A program made the position numbers and the translations under genes. 22,723 nt of DNA from Rachicladosporium sp. CCFEE 5018 (lineage: Eukaryota; Ascomycota; Dothideomycetes; Cladosporiales; Cladosporiaceae), in contig KZ111152.1 of assembly GCA_002077045.2 (NCBI GenBank), positions 1,201,413 to 1,224,135 on the forward strand. The letters run 5' to 3'. A model generated the notes under the pieces. The model was not told where the DNA came from. It searched no databases and saw only the letters and a list, made by a program, of their open reading frames with translations. Below, piece after piece: positions 7,956-16,718 of the stretch (position 1 is its first letter; each line of letters opens with the position of its first letter).

Positions 7956-10900
7956 CTACTGCTTCAACTTCTCCTTCAGCATCCCAAAAAAGCTCTTCTT
8001 CTTCGTCCCACTCTCAGTCGTCTTGCCACTCTTACTCGAGTCCGGCGTGCCCTTCATCCTATCGATGAAGCTCCCCCTCTTGCCAGGCGTGCTATTCGCG
8101 ACGCCGGGTCTTGAGCCAACCGGCTTGCTGACAGCGGGTGTGCTGCTTGAGGCTACGCCGTCGGTGACGCTGGGGCCGGACTCGCCGGTTGGGTGCGAGG
8201 CGGTGGCAACTTTGGACATGGGGCTTACGTCTCTGGAGTCGGCGAGCTTAGTGGGTGTTGCTGGGGCAGCGAGTTTGGAGGTATCGGTCTGGGTTGACGG
8301 GACTGCAGGTGAGTCGGCGGAGGCGTTCAGTCCGGAGCCAGTAGCAGTAGACGTGGGCTCATTCATGGTGATGGGTGAGACGTCCTTGGTCGGGTCTTCG
8401 AGGCGTGGTGCACCTGTTGAGCTGGAGCCGGCGAGCGCGCCAGCGCCAGCACCGAGGATGCCGGCGCCGGCTGCTGCACCTATCAGAGGTGCTTTGCCGC
8501 TAGAGGAGGCGATCGGCGTAGTTCCGCTGGTTGCTCCTGCTAGAGGTGCGTCGCTGCTGGAGGCGGCGGTTGGCGCTGACTCGCCGGTGGCTTCAGCGGT
8601 CGGCACGCGGCCGAGGAGCTCTTTCTCGAAGTCTTGCTTCTCGGCCACAGCTGTCGGGTTTGCCGCAGCTTCAGGGTCAACATGCGCCTTCTGCTGCGAC
8701 TCGAGAACAGTCTCAGGAACACTGTCGGTCGTCTTGCGTGTGGCATCCTCTTCAGCTGGAATGGTAATGGGTCCACCTAGCGTCGTCTGCTGTGGCAGAG
8801 TGGGATCCTTCGAGATGTACGAAGGTGTCGGCTCATTGGTCGCTGGTCGCGCAGGTGCTGTGGTGCCTTTGGAGTTCATGTTGTTGATGCTGTCCTGAAT
8901 CGACTGGGGAAGGGCAGATACCGGGTCCTTACCAGTGGTCTGCGCAGTCTTATCGCGCAGCGCGTAAGCACCGCCTGCAACAGCAGCTGTAGCAGCCGCA
9001 GCACCGCCAGCAAGAGCTCCAGTAACGCCCTTCTCGCTAGAGCCAAAGGCACCTGACGAAGTAGTCGCAGGCTCTTCAGGTACCTTTTGCTTGAGCTCCT
9101 GCTCGAGAGCGGATTTCTCTTGAACAGCTTCGGGGTTTGCGGCAGCCTCCGGTTCGACGTGTGCCTTCTCTTGGCTCTCGCTGACCACAGCCGGCACTCC
9201 AGTCGTGCTTTCGGTGGCCTGGCTCCCGTTCAGGCCACTCGCAGGGTCTGATCCAGTGGCGCCGGTTGCCTTGTCGCGGAGTGCATATGCGCCTCCAGCA
9301 ACAGCAACCGTGGCTGCAGTGGCACCGCCAGCAATAGCTCCAGTGATACCCTTCTCGCTCTTGCCGAAAGCTCCTGACTCGGTGGTCGCTGGCTCCTCAG
9401 GCACCTTGGCCTTCAACTCTTGCTCAAGCGCAGACTTCTCTTGCACTGCCTCGGGATTTGCAGCCGCCTCTGGTTCTGCGTGTGCCTTCTCTTGACTCTC
9501 GCTGACCACGGCCGGCACCGCACTCGTGCCCTCGGTGGTCTGGCTCCCATTGGATCCCGGGAGCTGATCTTGGACGGACTTTGGCAACACACTGGCAGGA
9601 TCGGTACCAGTAGCGGCCGTGGTCTTATCACGTAGTGCGTATGCTCCTCCGGCTGCGGCAGCACCAGCAGCCGCAAGGCCACCCGCCACTGCGCCTGTGA
9701 CGCCTCTTTCACTGCTGCCGAACGTGCCGGATGAGGCGGTTGCAGGCTCTTCAGGCACCTTCTGCTTCAGCTCCTGCTCAAGCGCACTCTTCTCCTGCAC
9801 AGCCTCTGGGTTGGCTGCAGCTTCAGGCTCAGCGTTTGCCTTCTCCTGGCTCTCGCTCACGACGCTGGGCACGCCACGAGGCTCGATAGGCTGTTGACCT
9901 GCGAGCGCGTTGGTGCTGCTCTGCGGCGCGACAGAGGAAGTGGTAGGTCCCATGTTGCCAAGATCAGACACTGCCTTGTCGCCCATGGGAAGACCGGATT
10001 CAGGGATCATGATTGATCCTGCACCTCCTGCTGAGGGCATGCCAAAGATGGACCCGCCCGCTGCTTCTTTCTCGAGGCCTGGAGTGAATGCTGGTAGCAT
10101 AGGCGCACCACTGTCGCTCTTCTCGTAGGCCTCCTTGTCGAGCTTCACATTGCTCGTCAGAGTGTTGCCCGTGATTGTGCTAGCGTCAGGCACTTTCTCG
10201 CCCGGCGCCAAAGAGATCGGGTTACTCGCACCGCATGTCGCGGGCAGCGGTGCAACTCCGAAAGCCTTCTCTGAACCTTGATCTTGCTTCTTGAGCTCCT
10301 CGTCATCGTGGATGTTGGACGTCAGGGTGTTGCCGTGGAGAGTTGATGCATCAGGGACTTTCTCGCCTGGCACAGTCTGGGTGGGGTTCACAGCACCTGG
10401 AGCGGCTGGCAGAGGATTGACAGAAAGCTGCTGTGCAGCACCTGCTGCGGATGTTTCGGGGAAGGCGCCAGGAAGCTCGGTGCCTGGCGTTTGAGGAAAT
10501 TCACCAGGCATCGATCGTTCGCGGGTCAGGGGCTGTTCGCCGGCCATTTTGGTTGAGCTGCGATAGTGTGGTCAGTACTGATGGGTAGAATCCAAGATGA
10601 CAGGCATGGCTTACGAAGCGCCTGGCGCGACAGATGAGATAGCCGCTGCTCCAGCTGCGATCGGCCCAGAATGCGATTTCGATGTTGATGAGTGCTTGAG
10701 GTCCGATGGGTACAGAACGTTGTTCAAGTTTCCGCTCTCGTCTGCCTCAGACTTTGCCGTGTGATCGTAGGACCAGTTGCCGTCTGCGACGAACTGCGCA
10801 ATTGAGTTGTCAGCAACCCAGCTCATCCATTGAAGGTCGCGCGATTGCCTTCACAGCCCGCTTCCTTAACTTCACCGCGGCGAGCGTCTCGTAGCATATC

Positions 10901-11148
10901 ACTCACCTTGTAGAGTATCTTGTCGCCTGTCTCCGGAAGCTCAATAGTCTTCTCGTGTGCGGACCCAGACTTCTCTAGAAGCGTCGACTTAGACCAGTTG
11001 TCAAACGTCCCCGTCACATACACCTCGTCGGCAGGATGTTCCCTATGATTGATACCTCATCAGTATTGCCATCCCACCGAGTGTGTCCGCGATTCTGCGA
11101 CAACCGGACCGGAGCTCGCACTCACCACCGGAAGGTATAAGATCCCAT
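7956..11148 (-). CDS. Crp1/Mdg1-like protein: N-terminal CBM48 (AMPK-type glycogen-binding) domain plus long repeat tail
   Basis: Four exons: 11148-11126, 11042-10907, 10793-10615 and 10557-7956. The introns are 83, 113 and 57 bases with GTGAGT, GTGAGT and GTAAGC donors, and together they give one 979-residue frame. The start MGSYTFRWEHPADEVYVTG and the segment TFDNWSKSTLLEK through FVADGNWSYDHTAKSE and NVLYP (residues 1 to about 95) form the carbohydrate-binding module of AMPK-beta and yeast Crp1/Mdg1. The rest is low-complexity. It contains two N-terminal repeats (VPGEKVPDAST...GNTLTSN), three near-identical units of about 107-118 residues (VVSESQEKA...EPEAAANPEAVQEKSALEQEL...GGAYALRDK), a degenerate fourth, and a basic C-terminus, KKKSFFGMLKEKLKQ. 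Yeast relatives affect pheromone signalling and bind cruciform DNA in vitro; the role here is unknown. A cytoskeletal, septal or membrane-associated scaffold is possible. The splice sites are strongly supported by domain continuity. Confidence 0.88.
8598..9872 (-). repeat. Coding tandem repeats in the Crp1-like protein (3 full units + 1 degenerate)
   Basis: Unit 1 spans 9872-9519, unit 2 9518-9198, unit 3 9197 to about 8868, and the degenerate fourth about 8720-8598. Each begins VPxVVSESQEKA, passes through an acidic helix (EPEAAANPEAVQEKSALEQEL) and, in units 1-3, reaches a Gly/Ala-rich hydrophobic segment (GVTGA...AGGAYALRDK). The DNA copies use different synonymous codons, so the amplification is old and kept at protein level. 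Confidence 0.9.
10107..10412 (-). repeat. Two N-terminal coding repeats in the Crp1-like protein
   Basis: Two copies of about 46 residues share LPA..G..NP, PGEKVPDAST and GNTLTSN (one from 10412, the second 10247 to about 10107). They are a separate repeat type, lying just after the CBM48 exons and before the larger units. Confidence 0.85.
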
Positions 11149-11966
11149 CTCTCCACGAGCGTCGATAACTCAGTAACGAAAGAAGCGCTGCGTATGTGTA
11201 CTCGCGCAAAGTGACTGCAACAACTGTTGTACAAGTAAAGTCAAGACGCGGATATATACGGTGATGTCCGAGCAGAGACAGGTAGTAGTGAGAAAGGATG
11301 CAGCCTGTCACGAAGCTTTCAGCTCGAGCCTCGCTGCGCAGCGCGCGTGCGCGTGTGAGATGCTGAAGCGGGGGGGCTGGGACACGGACACCGAAGCGGC
11401 GGCTGGGCTCGAATTAGCACTGTATGGAAGATTGTGGGCTTCGCTAGTGCTGCCGATTGATCAATTGATGGGAGGCGATGACGATGGTGGTGATAGCGAT
11501 GTTGAGACGAAGTTGGTTAGAGATGAGAGGAGTTGGTATGATCTACGGTGAAGGAGGTCTTTACTGGGGAGAGCTGAGTTTGGAGCTCGAGAGCACGAAG
11601 GTACTGCGGCAGGGAAGTCTCGAAGCGCGTGGCGGCCCTGCATGGCACACACGATGGCGAATACTGCAATTACGGCATGCGCTAGCGAAGTAACAATGGA
11701 CGCGAGTTTTGAGCTCGGTGAAATTCGGTATACACGTGATATGCTCCGCTATTTCTGATTCATGGTCCTGTCCATTTCTGTGAAGTCGCTCTTGGAAAGA
11801 CTGCAGTCATACTCGCCACGCCATCCAGACTTCTTTGAAGATGATATGTGAGAGCACTTTGGATCTTCGAGAGAGCAGTGCGTTTCGTCGTCCGTATCTC
11901 TGGTCGACGAGGATTCAAGGCAGATGTGGACGAAAACTAGTTGCCACTCGCCAATGATCAGGACAT
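11149..11966. promoter_or_regulatory. Intergenic: Crp1-like promoter with TATA-like box; eIF2-beta 3' side
   Basis: About 818 bases without a supported gene. A minus-strand TATATATC box (11253-11258) lies about 105 bases before the ATG at 11148. An alternating purine/pyrimidine run occurs at 11333-11357. Open frames here (for example plus strand 11261-11551) lack recognisable domains, and I leave them out. The right end holds the eIF2-beta 3'-UTR. Confidence 0.4.
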
Positions 11967-13042
11967 CTACTTGATCATTCTCTTCCTCTTGCCGACCTGC
12001 GCAGAGAAACCCGTCTTGATAGCCGTGACTGATCGCCTCGAGCCACAGCTGTTGCACGTAACGAAGTACAGTCGATTCTCTCCCTTGTTAAGCTCCGTGT
12101 CCGGACTGCGGCAGGTCTTGCAGGAGACGTACTCGACTATGGATTGGGTTAGCAGCTGTTAGACGAAGGTGAAAACATGCAACATGAACATACCGATATA
12201 CCGCCTCAGCACATTCTCAATCTGCTTCTGCTGAAATCTTCCTTTAATCACCAACCGTCTACTCCCGTCTACACTACCCGAAGTCCCCAACTCAGCAAAC
12301 AAAAATTGCGTGACATGCTCATCCGTCCGCTTCATTTTCTTGCAGATTTCCGCAATATTCGCAAAGATCGTCTTCTTGTTGCCTTCACGCAGACACTGCG
12401 GAGGAGGGATCTTGTAGCTCTTCGGCAGTCCACCGCCGAGATCAGGATGCGAGTCGTGGAGTAGGGTAAAGAAGCGTGAGAGAAGCGAGGCGTAGTTAAT
12501 AGGTGAGTCGTCGCTGTGGGCCCAGATGCCGGTGCCGGCCATGAGGTCGCCTTCTTGAACGCCAGCGGCAGAGGGTGCAGCAGCGGAGCGTCTGCGATCT
12601 CCGCATCGGCAGGAGCAGAACCATCGGCACCCTCACCTCCTGCTGCTGCGAGGGCGGCCTCGAAGTCCTCGACTTCAGGAGCCTTGGGCTTCTTCTTCTT
12701 CTTTTTCTTGAGCGCACTGAGATCGACCTCGCCGTCATCTTCGTCCGCAGCTGCTGTGGGCGCCTCTGCCGTGGCGTCCTCGTCCTCTTCCTTCTTCGCG
12801 CTGCTGGACTTCTTCTTCTTCTTTTTTGCGCCCAGAGCTAGAGCGTCGAAGTCCTCCGCTGCATCGTCCACACCTGCATCTGCATCACCGTTCGATTTTG
12901 AGTGCGAATCGGCAGTCGATGCATCGTGGGCTTGTGCTGCTGATTCCGTGATGTTGCCGTCAGAATCGACGATCGTCTGATCATCTGCGAATGCGACTGA
13001 TTTGCGCTGCCGCCGTGGGGGCGGTGATGATTCGTCTGCCAT
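11967..13042 (-). CDS. SUI3: Translation initiation factor eIF2 subunit beta
   Basis: Model of three exons: 13042-12637, 12553-12194 and 12136-11967, giving 311 residues. The acidic N-terminus contains two lysine blocks (residues 73-78 and 112-118), the elements known to bind eIF5 and eIF2B-epsilon. The core carries GTGIWAH, YKIPPPQCLREGNKKT, IFANIAEICKKMKR and the near-invariant AELGTSGSVDGSRRLVIKGR. The C-terminus is the zinc ribbon: Cys261, Cys264, Cys283 and Cys286 in CKTC...CNSC. Together with eIF2-alpha and -gamma it delivers initiator Met-tRNA to the 40S subunit. The second intron (12137-12193, GTATGT donor, GCTAAC branch, CATAG acceptor) is certain. The first (12554-12636, GTGAGG donor, CAAG acceptor) is my best way to join two frames and has a weak acceptor; a sequencing indel is the alternative. 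The gene is divergent from the Mim2-like gene. Confidence 0.95.
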
Positions 13043-13256
13043 GATTGCGGTGTGTGGAGTGGAAGAGAAGGTGGCGGAGAGAGGATCGCAAGATATGAGT
13101 CCCCGCGTCCACAGTGACTGAGTCAGAATTTCTGTGACGTTCTGAGCCGCACGGGAGCTCCCGCACCTCTATGTTTGGCCGCAGCCTTGAACAGCCATGT
13201 ACTCTACATCGCTCCATCGAGTCAACGAGACGTTCATTGCCTGGCACAACGCCACC
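13043..13256. promoter_or_regulatory. Bidirectional promoter between eIF2-beta and the Mim2-like gene
   Basis: Only about 214 bases separate the two divergent start codons (13042 minus, 13257 plus), so the genes must share a compact promoter. I see no TATA box. There is a palindromic TGACTGAGTCA at 13117-13127, which matches the Gcn4/AP-1 type of bZIP site (TGA-C/G-TCA) with extra central bases, and this is only suggestive. Confidence 0.45.
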
Positions 13257-13651
13257 ATGACTACCCCATCCTCCTCTTACGCCGACATCCCCTCCCCCAG
13301 CCTCCCCGAAGAAGTCGACTCCCTCCCCTCTTCGTCTGCCGGGTCTACGACCTCAGTCTCCCCGAGTGAAGACTACGAAGACAGCGACGCGGAGCGGGAA
13401 TGGCGGGAGAGTCTCCAACAATTGGAGCTACTGCTGACAATGGTACTCGTGCCATACTTAGGCAAGTACTTTGGTAGGAAGTGTGCATACTGGGGTGAGT
13501 GAGAGGGAGCATCAACGGCTTCAGGACATCTAGCTGATGGTGACCAGGCTGGGGAAAGTTCATGATGTGGAAGTATCCCGTCACTATCGAAATCACTAGT
13601 CCTGGAGCATTCAAGGGTGCTGGAGCGATCGAAGCCGCTGCTTCACTTTGA
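13257..13651 (+). CDS. mim2: Mim2-like mitochondrial outer-membrane import factor
   Basis: Two exons, 13257-13494 and 13548-13651, around a 53-base intron (GTGAGT donor, GCTGAT branch-like, ACCAG acceptor), giving 113 residues. An in-frame ATG at 13197 would add 20 residues. I prefer 13257 because of its GCCACCATG context and because the extra residues look like leader. The N-terminus is a Ser/Pro/Glu-rich cytosolic tail. It is followed by EWRESLQQLELLLTMVLVPY, then LGKYFGRKCAYWGWGKFMMW, a single amphipathic membrane segment with basic and aromatic residues. This resembles fungal Mim2 (PF19117), a partner of Mim1 in the MIM complex that inserts helical proteins into the mitochondrial outer membrane. 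I recognise the family from memory of its pattern, so confidence is moderate. Confidence 0.62.
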
Positions 13652-14016
13652 AGAACATCCGCAACGCTCACCGGTCTCGGTACATGGGAAAGCTGTCACT
13701 GCGTGACGTTTCCGGCTTGGCGTCGACCCAAGTGAGCCCGATTCACGACGCTGCTCGACGAGTGATGATCTTCAAACACTCGACTCAGGCGACCCTCACA
13801 CAGGGGAACGGCTCTTTACTCGCCGCGATGGCGGACCGGTGAATGCTGATCGAGGACCAGTCCGAAGCTGTGCCCCGAATTGAGTGTCTCGACGAATTAT
13901 TGACGGCATGATGGTAAAAATAACACGGTCTAGAGGAGCAGTGGCCACCACCACGACACTCACGTATGCGTTCCACGGATTCTGCCTTCCGACTTCAGTA
14001 AGCTAACCATCCCTAG
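13652..14016 (+). other. Region before F-box-like copy 1; no recognisable first exon
   Basis: This 365-base stretch should contain the first exon and promoter of the first F-box-like copy by analogy with copies 3 and 4, but I find no QWWKLI-type start. Near its end lie a clear branch site, AGCTAACC (14001-14008), and the acceptor CCCTAG ending at 14016, so the intron end survives although the first exon does not. Confidence 0.4.
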
Positions 14017-14885
14017 CCCAGGGGGTAACTTCCGCAAGCTACCGCGAGAAGTCATCAATGCCTATGTTACGCCATCTCGACAGCGATCAAGCTCTGAACT
14101 GCTTGACTCTGACATCTTCCTTTTTCTGCCGGCTGCTCCTCCCCGCGTCCTGCCTGGCAATTGCGCACTGTTTAGCAAGCTGGTCAGGCAGTCACGTCTT
14201 GCGTCTTGCATGCCCTCGCGATGGCTAGGTTGTCAGCCGCTTCAGAGTGATGGCTCACAGGATGGCTGTAGATGCGGGACAGACCCATATCGACGAGACC
14301 GACATGGCGGATTGCCGAGCCCCAAGCCCTATCGATGACAAACAACGGACAGCGCTCGCGCGCAGGTCTGTCCTGGTCAGCACTAATATTGCCTCCTGAA
14401 GTGTGACCATTGTTGCATCCCTCGCGCCATTCAGCGGACTTTATCTAGACCTCGTCCACACCGATGCCAAGCTTCTAGATCGGCTGGTCTTCCAGCTCAC
14501 TACTCTGTACGACTTCCGATCGAGGAGCACCATACGCAACCTCGTTATCAAGGAATACGTTCGAGAGTCTGCGTTCTTCGTTCGGAACTCTCGCTTGTGG
14601 TATCTCGCTGAGCCTGACGGAATACTCCGGACTTTCCCTTTCGACTTGGCGGCTACTCGCGAGAGAGCCGGACGTACGGGCCGCTGGGTTGGGTCTCGCT
14701 TTGATGTCGTTGATCGGAGCGAGACTGAGGGCAAAAGTGACTGGATGGATGTTTCTGAGGCGATGATCGGGGCTAGGGCGTCGCAGCAGCGTCACATGAA
14801 GGGAAGAGTCAATGCGCAATCTGAACCCAGTGTGACGGGTACTTCCTTTGGGCATTGTTGCATCTCATGCTTCGTACGGAAGTAG
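14017..14885 (+). pseudogene. F-box-like paralogue, copy 1 (frameshift and in-frame stops)
   Basis: After the acceptor at 14016 the frame reads GNFRKLPREVINAY, matching the F-box start of copy 4 (GAFIVLPPELVSAI). It breaks near 14066 and continues one frame over as LRHLDSDQALNCLTLTSSFF and CRLLLP. That second frame has stops at 14226-14228 and 14397-14399. It then runs openly 14403-14885 with LLDRLVFQLT, IRNLVIKEYVRES, GRWVGSRFDVVD and WMDVSEAMIG. These align with LCQRLIEQLT, LRNLDLREYV, GPWAGCRLDIID and WKNVTEKALG of the intact copy. One frameshift plus two stops and no detectable first exon make this a decayed gene. The C-terminal 160-codon frame could still be expressed from its own start, but nothing supports that. 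Confidence 0.7.
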
Positions 14886-15251
14886 GTCGAAAGTCGTGAA
14901 CGGGCTGGACTATGTCGATAAGTAGGGTTGTAAGTACGTCACGTGGTAATCGATGGAGAGCGATGGGGAGTAGTCAGCGACAGTGAACCATTTCCTTGCT
15001 CCTATATGCGCAAGAAAAGGCCTGCTACAACATCGCGCCATCAATCATTCGGTGCTTCCCACCACGTATCAGTGCCTAATTGGACCACGGCGGTGGTTCG
15101 ACGCAGCTGCCTACAAGCTGTGTATCGCGAACCTCTAAGAACCTCTACTTTGCTGCGCTGTCTTTGTGTCGACTCCAAGGTGTAGCATATGCCAAAGGTG
15201 AGTTCCACTTACTCAATCACCAGCGAGGATCTGCCATCGACATCACCTTGA
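14886..15251 (+). other. Spacer between F-box-like copies 1 and 2
   Basis: About 366 bases with no gene I can support. It should contain the former promoter of copy 2. A TATAT string at 15003-15007 is the only promoter-like element, and it lies about 250 bases from the candidate first-exon relic at 15252, so its relevance is doubtful. Confidence 0.3.
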
Positions 15252-16260
15252 ATGTGCCACATTGGTACATCACTGGAAGACTATCAATTCTGACGAACGA
15301 GTCAAAGGACAGCTCGATGACTAGGAGGACCTGCTCAAGGCGCCATATCTATGGCAAGTAAGAGTATCTGCCAACGCTCTTGCTAAAACTAGTATTGCGT
15401 GAGCTGTCCCCTTTATCAATCAGCTTGTTCAACTTGGCTGACGAGATGTAGCTCGAGGGGCCTCTTCGCCAGATTGCCTCAAGAAATGCTAGATCTTGTC
15501 GTGGGCTGCCTGGATAGTGACGAGGTTGTGGTCCGTCTGGCCTTGACTTCTTCATTCTTCTACCGATTAGTACTTCCAGACTTCCGTGAGGCGATCATCG
15601 GCCTCCCCGGCTCCTGGGCAGGGGATCGCGTTGTGCGGATAGCGACCTTTTCAATTGGCGTGCCCAGCAATTGCTTGGACATGAAAGCGTTCAGAAAGCG
15701 CGTCAGGAGCAACTACCTTAGAGCCAATGGCTACGACGAGCATGACCGCAGTGCAGAGGGCCGTGGGGAAAATCAGCTCGATAAGGTCGACACTGAGTTC
15801 AGCGATCACGACGAAGACAGCGCTAGCGCAGATGACCTCGATGGGTATGACCCAGAGCGAACGAACATACCTGCCAGGAGCCCGCTCTATCACTGCGCTT
15901 CCACCTCCAGTAAGAAAAGCTACGTGCCATAGCAATCTCCATTGAAGATCCTGAAGAGCCGCCTCGACCCCGGCGATGTCCAATTACTCGACCGGCTTCT
16001 CCACCAACTCACCCGCCGCTACCCTTTCCAGTTCAGACCCATCCTCCGCAACCTGGACATGCAGCAGTACATACCAGCCATATCCCTCCGCTAGCCGTCT
16101 ATGTTCAACAAATTTGCACTCATCGTCCAAAACTCCACAGTCTGGACCAAACCCTACATTGATAATCACGGACACTTTGGCTACCAAGTTTGCTGATCTG
16201 GCTGTGGCTCCGAGTGTGGCGATAAGAGAGAAAATGATGCGTAGGATGGCTAGAACGTAG
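15252..16260 (+). pseudogene. F-box-like paralogue, copy 2 (premature stops)
   Basis: The F-box exon begins after an acceptor (GATGTAG, ending 15451; branch-like GGCTGACG) and reads GLFARLPQEMLDLVVGCLDS, then VVVRLALTSSFFYRLVLPDFREAI and WAGDRVVRI, closely matching copy 4. The frame is open to TAG at 15930-15932. Beyond the stop the same frame continues with homologous sequence (VQLLDRLLHQLTRRYPF, ILRNLDMQQYI) to another TAG at 16092-16094, so these stops are premature. A first-exon relic is possible at 15252 (ATGTGCCACATTGG compared with ATGGGTCAATGG), at the right distance and followed by a GTAAGA donor at 15358, but it has an internal stop and the match is weak. The F-box fragment (about 160 residues) could still be made as a truncated protein; I favour pseudogene. 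Confidence 0.68.
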
Positions 16261-16718
16261 TACTTGGTGCGCATGTTTGGTGCGTGTGGCGGACCTGGCG
16301 CTCTTGAGGGCTACTTGCTACGAAAGAGCTTCCATGACTGCGAACGTGGTACGTTAGTGCAGACCTCTTGGATCTTGATATGTTCGCGAGATCGGTCGCA
16401 GGAGTCTCAATCAATGTGTACATTTCTCTGCACCCTCGTGAGGACGTCCACTATGCCACTTACTAGGTCCAGTCCTGCATGGAATTTTACAACGATTTCC
16501 AGACGCTAGCTTCATCGATACAGTATCCGTACTCGGAAACACCCATATTTGTACTATGTGAATTCCAGGCACCAGCTGTAGCACAGACGAGCCTCCCCGG
16601 CCACGGTGCAGCGGGTGGCATCGCACCTTGTCAGTCATGGTCCTTCGGCACTGGAACCGCGGAGGTATATAGCGCAGTCCTAACCGTTCGATAGTCAGGA
16701 TGTGTGCGCCGTCCAAGC
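16261..16718 (+). promoter_or_regulatory. Spacer and promoter remnant of F-box-like copy 3, with TATA box
   Basis: No gene is supported in these 458 bases. GGTATATAG occurs with TATATA at 16666-16671, 48 bases before the copy-3 ATG at 16719. The same GGTATATAG string precedes the intact copy 4, so the core promoter appears to have been duplicated with the gene. Confidence 0.5.

Noticed and set aside
7869..8035. Fusion of the Crp1-like gene to the RG-rich frame by a GTAAGA donor at 8035
   Set aside because: The donor leaves one base and the acceptor supplies one base before the next codon, so the join is out of frame; the Crp1-like C-terminus KEKLKQ also looks like a natural end.
7933..8898. 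Long plus-strand open frame (321 codons) opposite the Crp1-like gene
   Set aside because: Antisense shadow of the Ala/Gly/Ser/Pro-rich coding repeats; no domain, and the minus strand has clear exon and splice logic.
11261..11551. Plus-strand open frame of 96 codons upstream of the Crp1-like gene
   Set aside because: No recognisable domain, lies in promoter sequence with simple-sequence runs, and has no supporting splice or start context.
12516..12980. Plus-strand frame with poly-Phe and poly-Ser
   Set aside because: Antisense of the lysine and acidic blocks of eIF2-beta.
15910..15932. GTAAGA...CATAG as an intron removing the stop in F-box-like copy 2
   Set aside because: Only 23 bases, below any known spliceosomal minimum, and its removal would break the frame of the homologous sequence downstream.
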